A stretch of 64,000 nucleotides of DNA from Azospirillum canadense (GTDB taxonomy: Bacteria > Pseudomonadota > Alphaproteobacteria > Azospirillales > Azospirillaceae). The translations under genes were made by a program, and so were the position numbers. The stretch lies in NCBI RefSeq assembly GCF_025961225.1, contig NZ_JAOQNG010000001.1, positions 2,158,501 to 2,222,500 of the forward strand, read 5' to 3'. Below, one piece after another: positions 1-8,022 of the stretch (position 1 is the first letter of the stretch; each line of letters starts with the position of its first letter). The notes below the pieces were generated by a model. That model was not told where the DNA came from. It saw only the letters and a program-made list of their open reading frames with translations, and searched no databases.

Positions 1-1007
1 CGGAAGTAGAACTGCGGGCGGTAGTTGGTGAAAAACGGCGTGTGGCGGCCACCCTCTTCCTTGGTCAGGATGTAGGCCTCGGCCTTGAAGGTGGTGTGCG
101 GGGTGATGCTGCCCGGCTTGGCCAGGACCTGGCCGCGCTCGACGTCCTCACGCTTGGTGCCGCGCAGCAGCGCGCCGATGTTGTCGCCGGCCTCACCGGA
201 GTCGAGCAGCTTGCGGAACATCTCCACGCCGGTCACGGTCGTCTTGACCGTCGCCTTCAGGCCGACGATCTCGACTTCCTCGCCGACCTTGACGATGCCG
301 CGCTCGACGCGCCCGGTCACCACGGTGCCGCGGCCGGAGATCGAGAACACGTCCTCGATCGGCATCAGGAACGGACGGTCCTTCGGACGCTCCGGCTGCG
401 GGATGTACTGGTCGACCTCGGCCATCAGCTTCAGGATGGCGTCACGGCCGATCTCCGGCTGCTTGTCCTCCAGCGCGCACAGCGCCGAGCCCTTGACGAT
501 CGGAATGTCGTCGCCCGGGAACTGGTAGGAGGACAGCAGCTCGCGCACCTCCATCTCGACCAGCTCGAGCAGCTCCGGATCGTCGACCATGTCGACCTTG
601 TTCATGAACACCACCAGCGCCGGCACGCCGACCTGGCGGGCCAGCAGGATGTGCTCGCGCGTCTGCGGCATCGGGCCGTCGGCGGCCGACACGACCAGGA
701 TGGCGCCGTCCATCTGCGCCGCACCCGTGATCATGTTCTTCACGTAGTCGGCGTGGCCCGGGCAGTCCACGTGCGCGTAGTGGCGGTTGGTCGTCTCGTA
801 CTCGACGTGCGCCGTCGAGATCGTGATGCCGCGCGCCTTCTCCTCCGGAGCCTTGTCGATCTGGTCGTAGGCCGTGAAGGTCGCGCCGCCGCTCTCGGCC
901 AGCACCTTCGTGATCGCCGCCGTCAGCGACGTCTTGCCGTGGTCGACGTGGCCGATCGTGCCAATGTTGCAGTGCGGCTTGTTCCGCTCAAACTTTGCCT
1001 TCGCCAT
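1..1007 (-). CDS. tuf: Translation elongation factor Tu, 3' end outside window
   Basis: EF-Tu delivers aminoacyl-tRNA to the ribosome in a GTP-dependent way. The minus strand reads from ATG at 1007 ([17 protein letters not shown]) through the GHVDHGKT G1 loop to [12 protein letters not shown] at the window edge. About 335 of the usual ~396 codons are present; the missing part is the end of domain 3. Two tRNA genes lie just upstream on the same strand (tRNA-Tyr, tRNA-Gly), an arrangement resembling the E. coli tyrU-glyT-thrT-tufB unit. They are probably cotranscribed with it. Confidence 0.97.
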   Translation of the reverse strand, partial: MAKAKFERNKPHCNIGTIGHVDHGKTSLTAAITKVLAESGGATFTAYDQIDKAPEEKARGITISTAHVEYETTNRHYAHVDCPGHADYVKNMITGAAQMDGAILVVSAADGPMPQTREHILLARQVGVPALVVFMNKVDMVDDPELLELVEMEVRELLSSYQFPGDDIPIVKGSALCALEDKQPEIGRDAILKLMAEVDQYIPQPERPKDRPFLMPIEDVFSISGRGTVVTGRVERGIVKVGEEVEIVGLKATVKTTVTGVEMFRKLLDSGEAGDNIGALLRGTKREDVERGQVLAKPGSITPHTTFKAEAYILTKEEGGRHTPFFTNYRPQFYF

Positions 1008-1087
1008 CGCTTTGGTCTTTCGTTCCCGACGTTCCGGACGCACACAATGGCCCGGCCGAGATCGATGTTTCCCTATGCGCGCGGGAT

Positions 1088-1161
1088 TGGAGCGGGTGAG
1101 GGGAATCGAACCCCCGTCGTAAGCTTGGAAGGCTTCTGCTCTACCATTGAGCTACACCCGC
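1088..1161 (-). tRNA. tRNA-Gly(TCC)
   Basis: The 74-nt minus-strand sequence folds as a cloverleaf with acceptor GCGGGTG paired to CACCCGC. It has the T-loop sequence GGTTCGATTCC, and CCA is encoded. The anticodon loop CTTCCAA gives anticodon TCC. It lies 80 bp upstream of tuf on the same strand. Confidence 0.96.
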
Positions 1162-1225
1162 CTGCCACGCCCCGCCCGGCGCTATCGACCGGGAAATGCG
1201 ATCACGGACAAGCCGTGGACGGTAG

Positions 1226-1311
1226 TGGTGGAAGGGGCTGGATTCGAACCAGCGTACGCGTACGCGGGCAGATTTACAGTCTGCTGCCTTTAACCACTCG
1301 GCCACCCTTCC
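1226..1311 (-). tRNA. tRNA-Tyr(GTA)
   Basis: This is an 86-nt class II tRNA on the minus strand with acceptor GGAAGGG. It has a long variable arm (GCGTACGCGTACGC region), anticodon GTA in ACTGTAAATC, and encoded CCA. It is the first gene of the apparent tRNA-Tyr/tRNA-Gly/tuf unit. The divergent promoter region shared with rlmB is 1312-1455. Confidence 0.96.
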
Positions 1312-1455
1312 TCAGTCCGCTGCGGGACGTGCCCGCCGCGGAGTTCGGCACTATGAGAATTTTTCGGGCCTTGTCAACACGTCTGAAGCGGTCCAAACCA
1401 GAAATGTGAAAATTAGCCCGTTGGGGCTGCGCCCCACCCTCTTCCGCCGGATGCC

Positions 1456-2364
1456 ATGACCCGCAAGACCAAGCCCCTCCCCCCTTCCGGCCGAGCCGAC
1501 AGCCGCCCGGAGTCCGCCCACAGGAACAGCGCCGAAGGCCGTCAAGAAGGCCGTCCGGAGGGGCGGCCAGAAGGACGGTCCGGCGGGCGCTCGCAAGGCG
1601 GCCGCCAGCAGGGCGGGCGCGGCGCGCAGGGCGTGCTGCTCTACGGCCTGCACCCGGTCAGCGCGGCCCTGCTGAACCCAGAGCGGCGCGTCCACCGGCT
1701 GATGGCGACCGAGTCGGGACGCACGGCGCTGGAGCCGGTGCTGGCCCAGGCCAAGGCCCGCGGGCTCACCCTGCCCGGCCTGATGCCGGCGGACCGCATG
1801 GACCTTGACCGCATGCTGCCGCCGGGCGCCGTGCACCAGGGCGTGGCGCTCGACGTGGCGCCCCTGCCGGAGGTTGGGATCGAGGACATCTGCGCGGAGT
1901 CCGACTCGGACCCGTCGGCCCTGGTCGTGGTGCTGGACCAGGTGACCGACCCGCACAATGTCGGCGCGATCCTGCGCTCCGCCTCGGCCTTCGGCGCCAA
2001 GGCGGTGGTGGTGACAGAGCGTCACGCGCCGGAGACGACCGGCGTGCTGGCCAAGAGCGCGTCGGGCGCCTTGGAGGCGGTGCCGCTGGTGCGCGTGACC
2101 AACCTCGCCCGCGCGCTGGCCGACCTCCAGCAGGCAGGCTTCTGGACGGTCGGCCTCGCCGAGTCGGGCGACAAGACGCTGGCCCAGTGCAACCTCACCG
2201 GCCGCACCGCGCTCGTCCTCGGCGCCGAGGGCAGCGGGCTGCGCCGCCTGACCATGGAGCGGTGCGACCTGATCGCACGGCTGCCCACCCAGGGGCCGGT
2301 CGGCAGCCTGAACGTCTCCAACGCCGCGGCGGTGGCCCTGTACGAGGTGGCGCGGCTGCGCTGA
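1456..2364 (+). CDS. rlmB: 23S rRNA (guanosine-2'-O)-methyltransferase, SpoU/TrmH family
   Basis: This 302-aa protein has a basic, low-complexity N-terminal extension of about 55 residues (Arg/Gly/Pro/Gln-rich). It is followed by a SpoU substrate-binding domain and a knotted SPOUT methyltransferase domain. The SPOUT motifs are visible: DQVTDPHNVGAILRSASAFG (motif 1), VLGAEGSGLR (motif 2) and GSLNVSNAAAVALYE (motif 3). The family member RlmB methylates G2251 of 23S rRNA. The gene is divergent from the tRNA-tuf unit. The extension is typical of alphaproteobacterial homologues. The exact target nucleotide is assigned by family. Confidence 0.9.
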   Translation: MTRKTKPLPPSGRADSRPESAHRNSAEGRQEGRPEGRPEGRSGGRSQGGRQQGGRGAQGVLLYGLHPVSAALLNPERRVHRLMATESGRTALEPVLAQAKARGLTLPGLMPADRMDLDRMLPPGAVHQGVALDVAPLPEVGIEDICAESDSDPSALVVVLDQVTDPHNVGAILRSASAFGAKAVVVTERHAPETTGVLAKSASGALEAVPLVRVTNLARALADLQQAGFWTVGLAESGDKTLAQCNLTGRTALVLGAEGSGLRRLTMERCDLIARLPTQGPVGSLNVSNAAAVALYEVARLR

Positions 2365-2391
2365 CGCCGCACCCTCCCCTTCAGGCTCTGC

Positions 2392-4362
2392 CTACTTCCC
2401 GAACTTGATCGCGTACTTGGCGAAGCCGTTGGCGGCCTCGCCGGCCGCGGCGATCCGCCCATCGGCCGGCAGGACGTCCTTGGCCTTGGGCGACGACTCG
2501 AAGGTCACCAGCGGGTTGCCGTCCAGCCGGGCGAAGGTCCAGTTGCCGTCGGACGACGGGTTGATGGTCTTCTGGTCGTAGATGTAGCTGATCAGGGCGG
2601 TGCGGTTCTCGTCCGGCGCCTCGATGGCGATGTTCTTGCCGTCGAGCGCCGGGAACTTGCCGCCGCCACCGGCGCGGTAGTTGTTGGTCGCCACCAGGAA
2701 CTTGCGCGCGCCGTCGATCGGCTTGCCCTGGTAGGCCAGGTTCTTGATGCGGTGCGCCTCCGGGTGCACGACCTTACCGTCCATGTCGTAGCGCCAGGGC
2801 TGGCTGAGGTCGATCTCGTAGGTCACACCGTCGATGACGTCGAAGTTGAAGGACGGGAAGCCGGCGTTCAGCAACGGCTGCTCCTCCGTCTTCTTCGGGT
2901 CGATGGTGTTGAACATGCCGGCCGACATCTCCAGCCAATCCCGCACCTCGTCGCCGGTCACCACGACGGCGCGCAGCGTGTTGGGGTAGAGGTAGAGGTC
3001 GGCGGCGTTGCGGATGGCGATCGGCCCCGCCGGCACATCGGTGTAATAATCGGCGCCGCCGCGCCCGCCCGCCTTGAAGGGCGCGCCGGCCGACAGGATC
3101 GGCAGCTTTTCCAGGTCGGTGCCTTTGACCAGCCGCTGCACGTACCAGGTCTGCGCGTTGGTGACGATCTGGATGGAGGGGTCGTCCTGCACCAGGGCGA
3201 AGTAGCTCTGGATGCGCGCGGTGGTCTCGCCGACCGGCTTGCGGACATAGGCGAGCGTCTCCTCATGGATTGCCTTGGCGCCCTGCTCCACCTCCGGGTC
3301 CGAGTCGACCAACGCGACGCGCTGCTTGTCCTTCAGCTCGGAGATCGGGCGGGTCGCGGTCTGGGCATCCGCGACCTTCCACTTGCCGCCATCCTTCTCC
3401 AGCACGAGGTCCACGACGCCGAGGTGGCTGCCCCAGAAGCCGGGCATGACCACCGGCTTGCCGTTCACCGTGCCCTTCTCGATGTCCGCGCCGGGCAGCT
3501 TGGCGTAGATCGGGCCCGGGAAGACGTTGTGCTGGTGCCCGGTCAGCAGGGCGTCCAGCCCCTCCACCTGCGTCAGGTGATAGGCGGCGTTCTCCTCGCC
3601 CTCCTGGGGCGGCTCGGCGGACAGGCCGCTGTGGGCCAGCGCCACGACGAGGTCGGCACCCTCGGCGCGCATGCGCGGGACCAGCGCCTTCGCCGTCTCC
3701 ACGATATCGTGGGCGACCGCCTTGCCCTGCAGGTTGCTCTTGTCCCAGTTGACGATCTGCGGCGGGGCGAAGCCGATGACGCCGACCTTCAGCACCTGCT
3801 CCTTCCCGGCCTCGTCGATGACCTTGGACTCGAGAATCCGGTATTGCTCGAAATAGGGCTTGTCGTTGGACGGGTCCGCATCACCATCCGCGCGGTAGAC
3901 GTTGGCCGAGACGATGGGGAAAGCGGCACCGGCCATCACCGTCGCCAGGAAGTCCAGGCCGTAGTTAAACTCGTGGTTGCCCAGCGTGCCGGCCGTGTAG
4001 TCCAACTGGTTCAGCGCCTTGTAGACCGGGTGCACCTCGCCCGGCTTCAGCCCCTTCTCGCGCGCCACATAGTCGCCCAGGGGGTTGCCCTGGATCGTGT
4101 CGCCGTCGCCGAACAGCAGCGTGTTCTTCGCCTCAGCCCGGGCCTTGCGGATCAGCGTCGCGGTGCGCGCCAGCCCCTGCGAGGGGTCTTCCTTGTCGCT
4201 GTAGTAGTTGTACGGGAAGATCGAGTCGTGCAGATCGCTCGTCTCCAGGATCCGCAGCTTCACCGTGCTTTCGGCGGCCAGGGCGGAACCGGCGAGCGTC
4301 GGCGCGGTCAATGCCGTCGACGCGGCAAGCGCCAGCGCGAACAAGGCGGATGTGGGCTTCAT
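2392..4362 (-). CDS. cpdB: Periplasmic 2',3'-cyclic-nucleotide 2'-phosphodiesterase/3'-nucleotidase (CpdB type)
   Basis: The 656-aa protein has a signal peptide (residues 1-30, cleavage near SALAAES). Next comes a calcineurin-like metallophosphatase domain with the metal motifs SDLHDS, GDGDTIQGN, GNHEFNYG and GHQHN (His/Asp/Asn ligands). A C-terminal 5'-nucleotidase substrate-binding domain follows. The spacing YNYYSDKEDP...GLART is characteristic of CpdB rather than UshA. Its role is salvage of nucleosides and phosphate from cyclic and 3'-nucleotides in the periplasm. The gene is monocistronic, and no terminator hairpin is seen in the 27 bp between its stop and that of the convergent rlmB. 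Confidence 0.9.
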   Translation of the reverse strand: MKPTSALFALALAASTALTAPTLAGSALAAESTVKLRILETSDLHDSIFPYNYYSDKEDPSQGLARTATLIRKARAEAKNTLLFGDGDTIQGNPLGDYVAREKGLKPGEVHPVYKALNQLDYTAGTLGNHEFNYGLDFLATVMAGAAFPIVSANVYRADGDADPSNDKPYFEQYRILESKVIDEAGKEQVLKVGVIGFAPPQIVNWDKSNLQGKAVAHDIVETAKALVPRMRAEGADLVVALAHSGLSAEPPQEGEENAAYHLTQVEGLDALLTGHQHNVFPGPIYAKLPGADIEKGTVNGKPVVMPGFWGSHLGVVDLVLEKDGGKWKVADAQTATRPISELKDKQRVALVDSDPEVEQGAKAIHEETLAYVRKPVGETTARIQSYFALVQDDPSIQIVTNAQTWYVQRLVKGTDLEKLPILSAGAPFKAGGRGGADYYTDVPAGPIAIRNAADLYLYPNTLRAVVVTGDEVRDWLEMSAGMFNTIDPKKTEEQPLLNAGFPSFNFDVIDGVTYEIDLSQPWRYDMDGKVVHPEAHRIKNLAYQGKPIDGARKFLVATNNYRAGGGGKFPALDGKNIAIEAPDENRTALISYIYDQKTINPSSDGNWTFARLDGNPLVTFESSPKAKDVLPADGRIAAAGEAANGFAKYAIKFGK

Positions 4363-4413
4363 GACGTCTCCCGGTGTTGGCGTTTGCGGTGCGCCTGTGT
4401 GTTGTGTCTAACC

Positions 4414-4449
4414 GTGTCTCTGCGGGTGTCTCTGCGGGTGTCTCTGCGG
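4414..4449. repeat. 12-bp tandem repeat, three copies
   Basis: Three perfect head-to-tail copies of GTGTCTCTGCGG lie in the 256-bp spacer between the cpdB start codon and tRNA-Thr, about 50 bp upstream of cpdB. Apart from this the spacer shows no gene. The function is unknown, and the copy number may vary between strains. Confidence 0.85.
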
Positions 4450-4618
4450 GCTTGCGGGCGGTCAACGCCGCGGCCCTCCCTGGGTGAAACTGTCACCCAA
4501 CGTGGGCTGCCCCGCAACCGATCCGTCGGTGCCCATGCCGTTGCGCCGGCAAATGCGGAGCTGATGCTTGTCCCCGGCGGCGCGGGGCGCTAAGTTATGC
4601 GCCCGCCGCGAGCGGAGC

Positions 4619-4694
4619 GCCGGTTTAGCTCAGTTGGTAGAGCAGCGGTTTTGTAAACCGAAGGTCGCGGGTTCGAGCCCTGCAACCGGCACCA
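4619..4694 (+). tRNA. tRNA-Thr(TGT), integration target
   Basis: This is a complete 76-nt cloverleaf with acceptor GCCGGTT, anticodon loop TTTGTAA (anticodon TGT) and T-arm GGGTTCGAGCCC. CCA is encoded. Its last 32 bases are repeated exactly at 15126-15157, so it is the attachment target of the downstream island and was regenerated on insertion. Confidence 0.96.
4663..4694 (+). repeat. attL: 32-bp direct repeat in tRNA-Thr 3' end
   Basis: The sequence from GGTCGCGGG to GGCACCA is identical to 15126-15157. It covers the T-arm, acceptor 3' strand and CCA of the intact tRNA. A further shared block (GTTTTGTAAA) lies upstream at 4648-4657 and 15107-15116. Its spacing differs by 4 bp, so the strict core is the 32 bp. 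Confidence 0.92.
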
Positions 4695-4759
4695 CACTTT
4701 CCCTAAGTATTTCAATGGCCTAGTGAAAGCAGACCTCGGCGACGGCCCCGGAAGGGGTT

Positions 4760-4792
4760 GTCCACGCCGACGGTCCACGCGGCCGGTCCACG
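4760..4792 (+). promoter_or_regulatory. Three 13-bp-spaced direct repeats, probable integrase arm sites (left)
   Basis: GTCCACG occurs at 4760, 4773 and 4786, exactly 13 bp apart, between attL and the integrase start. The extended consensus is GTCCACGNNNNCG for the first two units. The same repeat in the same orientation and with the same period recurs at 15059 and 15072 beside attR. This is the layout expected for arm-type binding sites of a lambda-like integrase. The binding role is inferred. Confidence 0.7.
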
Positions 4793-4831
4793 TGCGGAAT
4801 GTGGCTAGGTGGACACATCGAGAGGTGTGTC

Positions 4832-6538
4832 GTGTCGAATCGATTCCTGCGCAGCGTCGGCGGCCGGCGGATTTTTCGTCGCAGAATTCCCACGGACCTC
4901 ATTGATCGCTTTGGCGGCCAGCGCGAGATTGTCCGCTCATTGGGCGCCCTGCCCCACGCCGAGGCCATCGCCAAGGCTCGGCGCCTCACCGTCGCCACCG
5001 ACCGGTTGTTCCAGATGATCGCCAGAAAGCCCGAGCTGGACCGCGAGCAGATCGCCGAGCTCGCCGAGGAGTTTTTCGCCGAGCTGGTCGAAGATTTCGA
5101 CCGCGCACGCCGACGTGACTTCTCGGACATCGACCACCTAGAACAAGCGCAGCACAGCGCCGACAGGCGCGCGGACGGGGCGATGGAGCTCTTGAGGTTC
5201 AACGACACCTCGGCTGCGGCCGAGGCCGCCCAAGCGCTATTGGAGGCTCACGGCATCGCCGTGGACCGGGCCTCCCCGGCTTTCGCCGACCTCTCCCGCG
5301 CCGTCCTGCGCGCCTACGCCGAGGCCGCTCGCATCCAGGCTGCGCGCGTCGGCGGCGACTACACAGTGCGTCCGTCCGACCCGCTGTTGGCCCGCGCGCT
5401 CACTGCGGAGCGGCAGCCGCAAAGGCAGAAGAAGGGCCTGCCGACGCTCTCCGAGGCGTGGGGGCGGTTCTCGGCCGAGAAGATCAAGGCCAGCTCGTGG
5501 CGCCCGTCTATGGCCCACGACGCCGAGCAGGCCCTTGCCTTGTTCACCGAGTCGGCCGGCGACAGGCGCCTGGACCGCTACGAGCGGACGGACGTGTCGT
5601 CGTTCGTGGCGATGCTCCAGGCCCTCCCCGCCCATCGCAGCAAGAAGCCGGCCTTCAAGGGGAAGTCGCTCGCCGAGCTGGTGGCGATGACGAAGGCGGA
5701 CCCGTCGCTAGAGACTCTGGCGCCCAAGACCGTCAAGAAATACGCCAACCTTGTGTCCTCATTCTTCGGCTGGGGCGTCGCTCAGGGCTACATCCGCGAG
5801 AACATCGCCAGCGCCGTCTACCGTGCGCCGAAGCGCACCGTGCGCCGGAATGAGGAGCGCGACGCCTGGAGCGGCGAGCAGCTTAAGACCCTGTTCAGCT
5901 CGCCGCTCTACCAGGGCGCCAAGAGCACGACCAGGCGCAGCGAGTCGGGCGCCGTCGTCGTGCGCGACGCCGACTGGTGGCTGCCCGTCCTCGGCCTGTT
6001 CCACCCCTGCCGGCTGGAGGAGCTGGCCCAGCTTCGTGTCGAGGACGTGAAGGAGCAGGACGGCATCCTCTACTTCGACATCCACGCCGACGATAGTGAC
6101 GGCGACGACAAGGTGCCCGGCCGACGGCTCAAGTCGCTCGCCGCCGTGCGCAAGGTTCCCGTCCATCATGTCGCCCTGGAGCTGGGATTCCAGGAATACG
6201 TCGCCGAGCGGCGCCGCAAAGGCGACGTGATGCTCTGGCCCGAGCTGGAGCCGGGCGGCATCGCCCAGCGCTACGGGTTCGCCTACAGCAAGCGGTTCGG
6301 GCGCTACCGGAAGGCCGTGGGCCTTGACGGCGTGGACTTCCATAGCCTCAGGCACAACAGCATCACAGCCCTAGTCCAGTCGCAGGTGCACCCCGACATC
6401 ATCAGCGCGCTATCGGGCCATGAGGTGCCCGGCGAGCGCGGGCGCTACTCGAAGGGTGCTGACCTGCCCGACCTCAAGACGGCGATCGACAGAATCATGT
6501 ATCCCGGCATCAACGTGGCCGTGATAGCGAAGCCCTGA
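4832..6538 (+). CDS. int: Tyrosine recombinase (phage-type integrase)
   Basis: The protein is about 568 aa. The N-terminal part (RFLRSVGGRRIFRRRIPTDL...) is the DUF6538-like segment common in alphaproteobacterial integrases. A SAM-like core-binding domain and a C-terminal catalytic domain follow. The catalytic set is visible: Arg in FHPCRLEELAQL, His-x-x-Arg in FHSLRHNS, His in LSGHEV and nucleophile Tyr in RGRYSKG. GTG at 4832 is preferred because GAGAGG lies 6 nt upstream; an in-frame ATG exists at 4799. It should catalyse insertion and excision at tRNA-Thr. Possible arm sites sit directly in its promoter region, which suggests autoregulation. Confidence 0.92.
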   Translation: MSNRFLRSVGGRRIFRRRIPTDLIDRFGGQREIVRSLGALPHAEAIAKARRLTVATDRLFQMIARKPELDREQIAELAEEFFAELVEDFDRARRRDFSDIDHLEQAQHSADRRADGAMELLRFNDTSAAAEAAQALLEAHGIAVDRASPAFADLSRAVLRAYAEAARIQAARVGGDYTVRPSDPLLARALTAERQPQRQKKGLPTLSEAWGRFSAEKIKASSWRPSMAHDAEQALALFTESAGDRRLDRYERTDVSSFVAMLQALPAHRSKKPAFKGKSLAELVAMTKADPSLETLAPKTVKKYANLVSSFFGWGVAQGYIRENIASAVYRAPKRTVRRNEERDAWSGEQLKTLFSSPLYQGAKSTTRRSESGAVVVRDADWWLPVLGLFHPCRLEELAQLRVEDVKEQDGILYFDIHADDSDGDDKVPGRRLKSLAAVRKVPVHHVALELGFQEYVAERRRKGDVMLWPELEPGGIAQRYGFAYSKRFGRYRKAVGLDGVDFHSLRHNSITALVQSQVHPDIISALSGHEVPGERGRYSKGADLPDLKTAIDRIMYPGINVAVIAKP

Positions 6539-6619
6539 ACTTTCGACGAGGCACAATCACAATCGACATACGTCGCCAGACAGACATGAAGTTTGCCCAC
6601 ATTGCTGTTAGAGTCTTGC

Positions 6620-6793
6620 ATGAGCGACAGAGAACTGTTTGAGCACTCGCGCAGACTCCGTGAAAAGGTCCGGCAGCTTCTCGAAGAGAGCCGGACCTTG
6701 ATGGTGCTGTTGCATCAGAGGAATGCTGCAGCGCGCAGGGACCGCGCGCTGCAGCATTCCTCTGCCGATGAGGATGAAGGCGCTTCGCGCTGA
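6620..6793 (+). CDS. Small charged hypothetical protein, hairpin-containing
   Basis: This possible 57-aa protein begins MSDRELFEHSRRLREKV. It is helical and charged in its first half. Its second half is encoded by a near-perfect DNA palindrome (6716-6764), so the residues there (QRNAAARRDRALQHSS) may be incidental. An upstream in-frame non-ATG start at 6593 is possible. There is no clear ribosome binding site and no recognised family. The region may instead be a structured noncoding element. Confidence 0.35.
   Translation: MSDRELFEHSRRLREKVRQLLEESRTLMVLLHQRNAAARRDRALQHSSADEDEGASR
6716..6764. repeat. Perfect 21-bp inverted repeat with 7-nt loop
   Basis: Arms 6716-6736 and 6744-6764 are exact reverse complements around AGGGACC. 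It is the strongest of a run of hairpins in this stretch. The others are 10-bp arms at 6665-6674/6690-6699 and 9-bp arms at 6794-6802/6810-6818. No T-run follows, so it is not a simple terminator. Confidence 0.85.
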
Positions 6794-6850
6794 CAGGGAT
6801 TCCATAACCGAATCCCTGCGATTCCAAAACCGCAGGTCTCTAACAGCCAA

Positions 6851-6902
6851 GCCTCCGTTACATTTCATCGCAACGGACGTAGCGATTGTGTGTAACGGAG
6901 GC
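6851..6902 (+). promoter_or_regulatory. Inverted repeat overlapping the resolvase ribosome binding site
   Basis: Twelve-bp perfect arms (6851-6862 and 6891-6902) enclose a second 5-bp pairing (ATCGC 6867-6871 with GCGAT 6882-6886). The right arm contains the GGAGG ribosome binding site (6897-6901) of the serine recombinase starting at 6907. It could act as a recombinase operator or resolution half-site, or the folded mRNA could mask translation. Confidence 0.65.
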
Positions 6903-6906
6903 GACG

Positions 6907-7599
6907 ATGGGCAAGACCGGCAGCAAGTACATCAGCTACCTGCGCGTCAGCACCGACCGGCAGGGCCGTTCCGGTCTCGGCATCGACGCCCAGCGCGAGA
7001 CGGTCACACGCACCATCGGCCGTACGGCGGACAAGGAGTTCGTCGAGACGGAGTCCGGCAGGAACAACGAACGCCCGGCGCTGCGCGAGGCGCTGGCCGC
7101 CTGCCGTGTTCACCGTGCCGTGCTGGTCATCGCCAAGCTGGACCGCCTCTCGCGCAACCAGCGCTTCCTGATGGAGTTGATCGACAACAAGGACGTGGAG
7201 GTCATCTTCTGTGACCTGCCGCAGATCCCGAAGGGGCCGGCCGGCCGGTTCATGTTGCAGCAGATGGCCGCCGTCGCCGAGCTGGAGGCCGGCCTTATCA
7301 GCGAGCGCACCAAGGCCGCGCTGGCCGCTAAGGTGGCGCGTGACGGCCAGTGGGACCGCAACGCCAAGCACCACCTGGTCGCCGGAGCCGGACAGAAGGC
7401 GGCCACGGCCGCGGTGAAGGCCAAGGCCACGCAGATCGCCTCCGACCTCTCCCCGGTGATCGCCGACATCCAGGCGGCCGGCCACGCCACGCTGCGCGCC
7501 ATCGCGGCCGAGCTGAACAGCCGTGGCATCCCGACTGCGCGCGGTGGCGAGTGGAGCGCCGTGCAGGTGCAGCGCGTCATGCAGCGCGCCGTTGCATGA
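6907..7599 (+). CDS. Serine recombinase, resolvase/invertase family
   Basis: The 230-aa protein has an N-terminal resolvase catalytic domain with the active-site Ser at residue 15 in YLRVSTDRQG. Other family motifs are LDRLSRNQRF and the ERTKAAL helix. A C-terminal DNA-binding segment (IAAELNSRGIPTARGGEWS) follows. ATG 6907 is chosen for GGAGG 6 nt upstream; an upstream in-frame start at 6886 would lie inside the inverted repeat. The protein probably resolves multimers or inverts DNA within the element. It is larger than Tn3 resolvases and much smaller than large serine integrases. Confidence 0.92.
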   Translation: MGKTGSKYISYLRVSTDRQGRSGLGIDAQRETVTRTIGRTADKEFVETESGRNNERPALREALAACRVHRAVLVIAKLDRLSRNQRFLMELIDNKDVEVIFCDLPQIPKGPAGRFMLQQMAAVAELEAGLISERTKAALAAKVARDGQWDRNAKHHLVAGAGQKAATAAVKAKATQIASDLSPVIADIQAAGHATLRAIAAELNSRGIPTARGGEWSAVQVQRVMQRAVA

Positions 7600-7783
7600 C
7601 TGGACAGAAACGGCGAAGGGCGCTCGGTGTGGGCGCCCTTCGCTTGTCCAGTACAGCGCGGGCAATTGGACGGCGACCACGGTTCCCCGCGCGCTCATCA
7701 AAGCCGCATGAACACCGCTCGCCAAACGGGACCGGAGAATCTGAAAGGAGATGACGGGACAACCGCCCCCTCATATGGTGGAC

Positions 7784-7823
7784 CTACTCCCGGCGGCGAC
7801 CTAGGAAATCACGCCGGGAGTAG
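7784..7823. repeat. 12-bp inverted repeat, 16-nt loop
   Basis: Arms CTACTCCCGGCG (7784-7795) and CGCCGGGAGTAG (7812-7823) are perfect complements. They lie about 200 bp after the resolvase stop and 28 bp before a tiny ORF. No T-run follows. This could be an operator or an RNA hairpin; the rest of 7600-7783 shows no convincing gene. Confidence 0.7.
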
Positions 7824-7851
7824 TGCACAGTAACAGCCAAGAGAGGCCAGT

Positions 7852-7926
7852 ATGGTAATTCTGACCGTTAAGCTGTTTGGGTGGGCCATCGACGTGAAAG
7901 TCCGCCGGACCCGCAGGCAAGAATAG
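7852..7926 (+). CDS. Possible 24-residue basic peptide
   Basis: An ATG at 7852 is preceded by GAGAGG with 5-nt spacing. It opens a 24-codon frame (MVILTVKLFGWAIDVKV then RRTRRQE) that ends 11 bp before a good intrinsic terminator. The N-terminal half is hydrophobic and the C-terminal half strongly basic. The RBS-ORF-terminator layout is the only support, and no homologue is recognised. Confidence 0.4.
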   Translation: MVILTVKLFGWAIDVKVRRTRRQE

Positions 7927-7937
7927 GTTGATAGGGC

Positions 7938-7971
7938 GCGGGATGCAATCTGCATCCCGCCCCTAACTTTT
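7938..7971 (+). terminator. Intrinsic terminator
   Basis: A perfect 10-bp stem (GCGGGATGCA / TGCATCCCGC) with a 3-nt loop is followed by CCCTAACTTTT. It lies downstream of the resolvase and the tiny ORF at 7852. It faces the convergent gene ending at 8023. Confidence 0.75.
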
Positions 7972-8022
7972 GGCGCTCGTCCCCCGCATTACGCCGGTCA
8001 AGGCTTAGGCCATCCTCAGCCG

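Noticed and set aside
42..1409. 455-aa plus-strand frame across tuf and the two tRNAs
   Set aside because: It is the antisense of tuf, tRNA-Gly and tRNA-Tyr. Its composition is the usual high-GC shadow (Arg/His/Asp/Leu-rich).
4414..4449. CRISPR-like array
   Set aside because: The three 12-bp units are directly adjacent without spacers. It is a simple tandem repeat, and no cas genes occur in the window.
2752..4593. 613-aa plus-strand frame opposite cpdB
   Set aside because: It mirrors the cpdB codons with Val/His/Arg/Asp-rich low-complexity residues, and no domain is visible.
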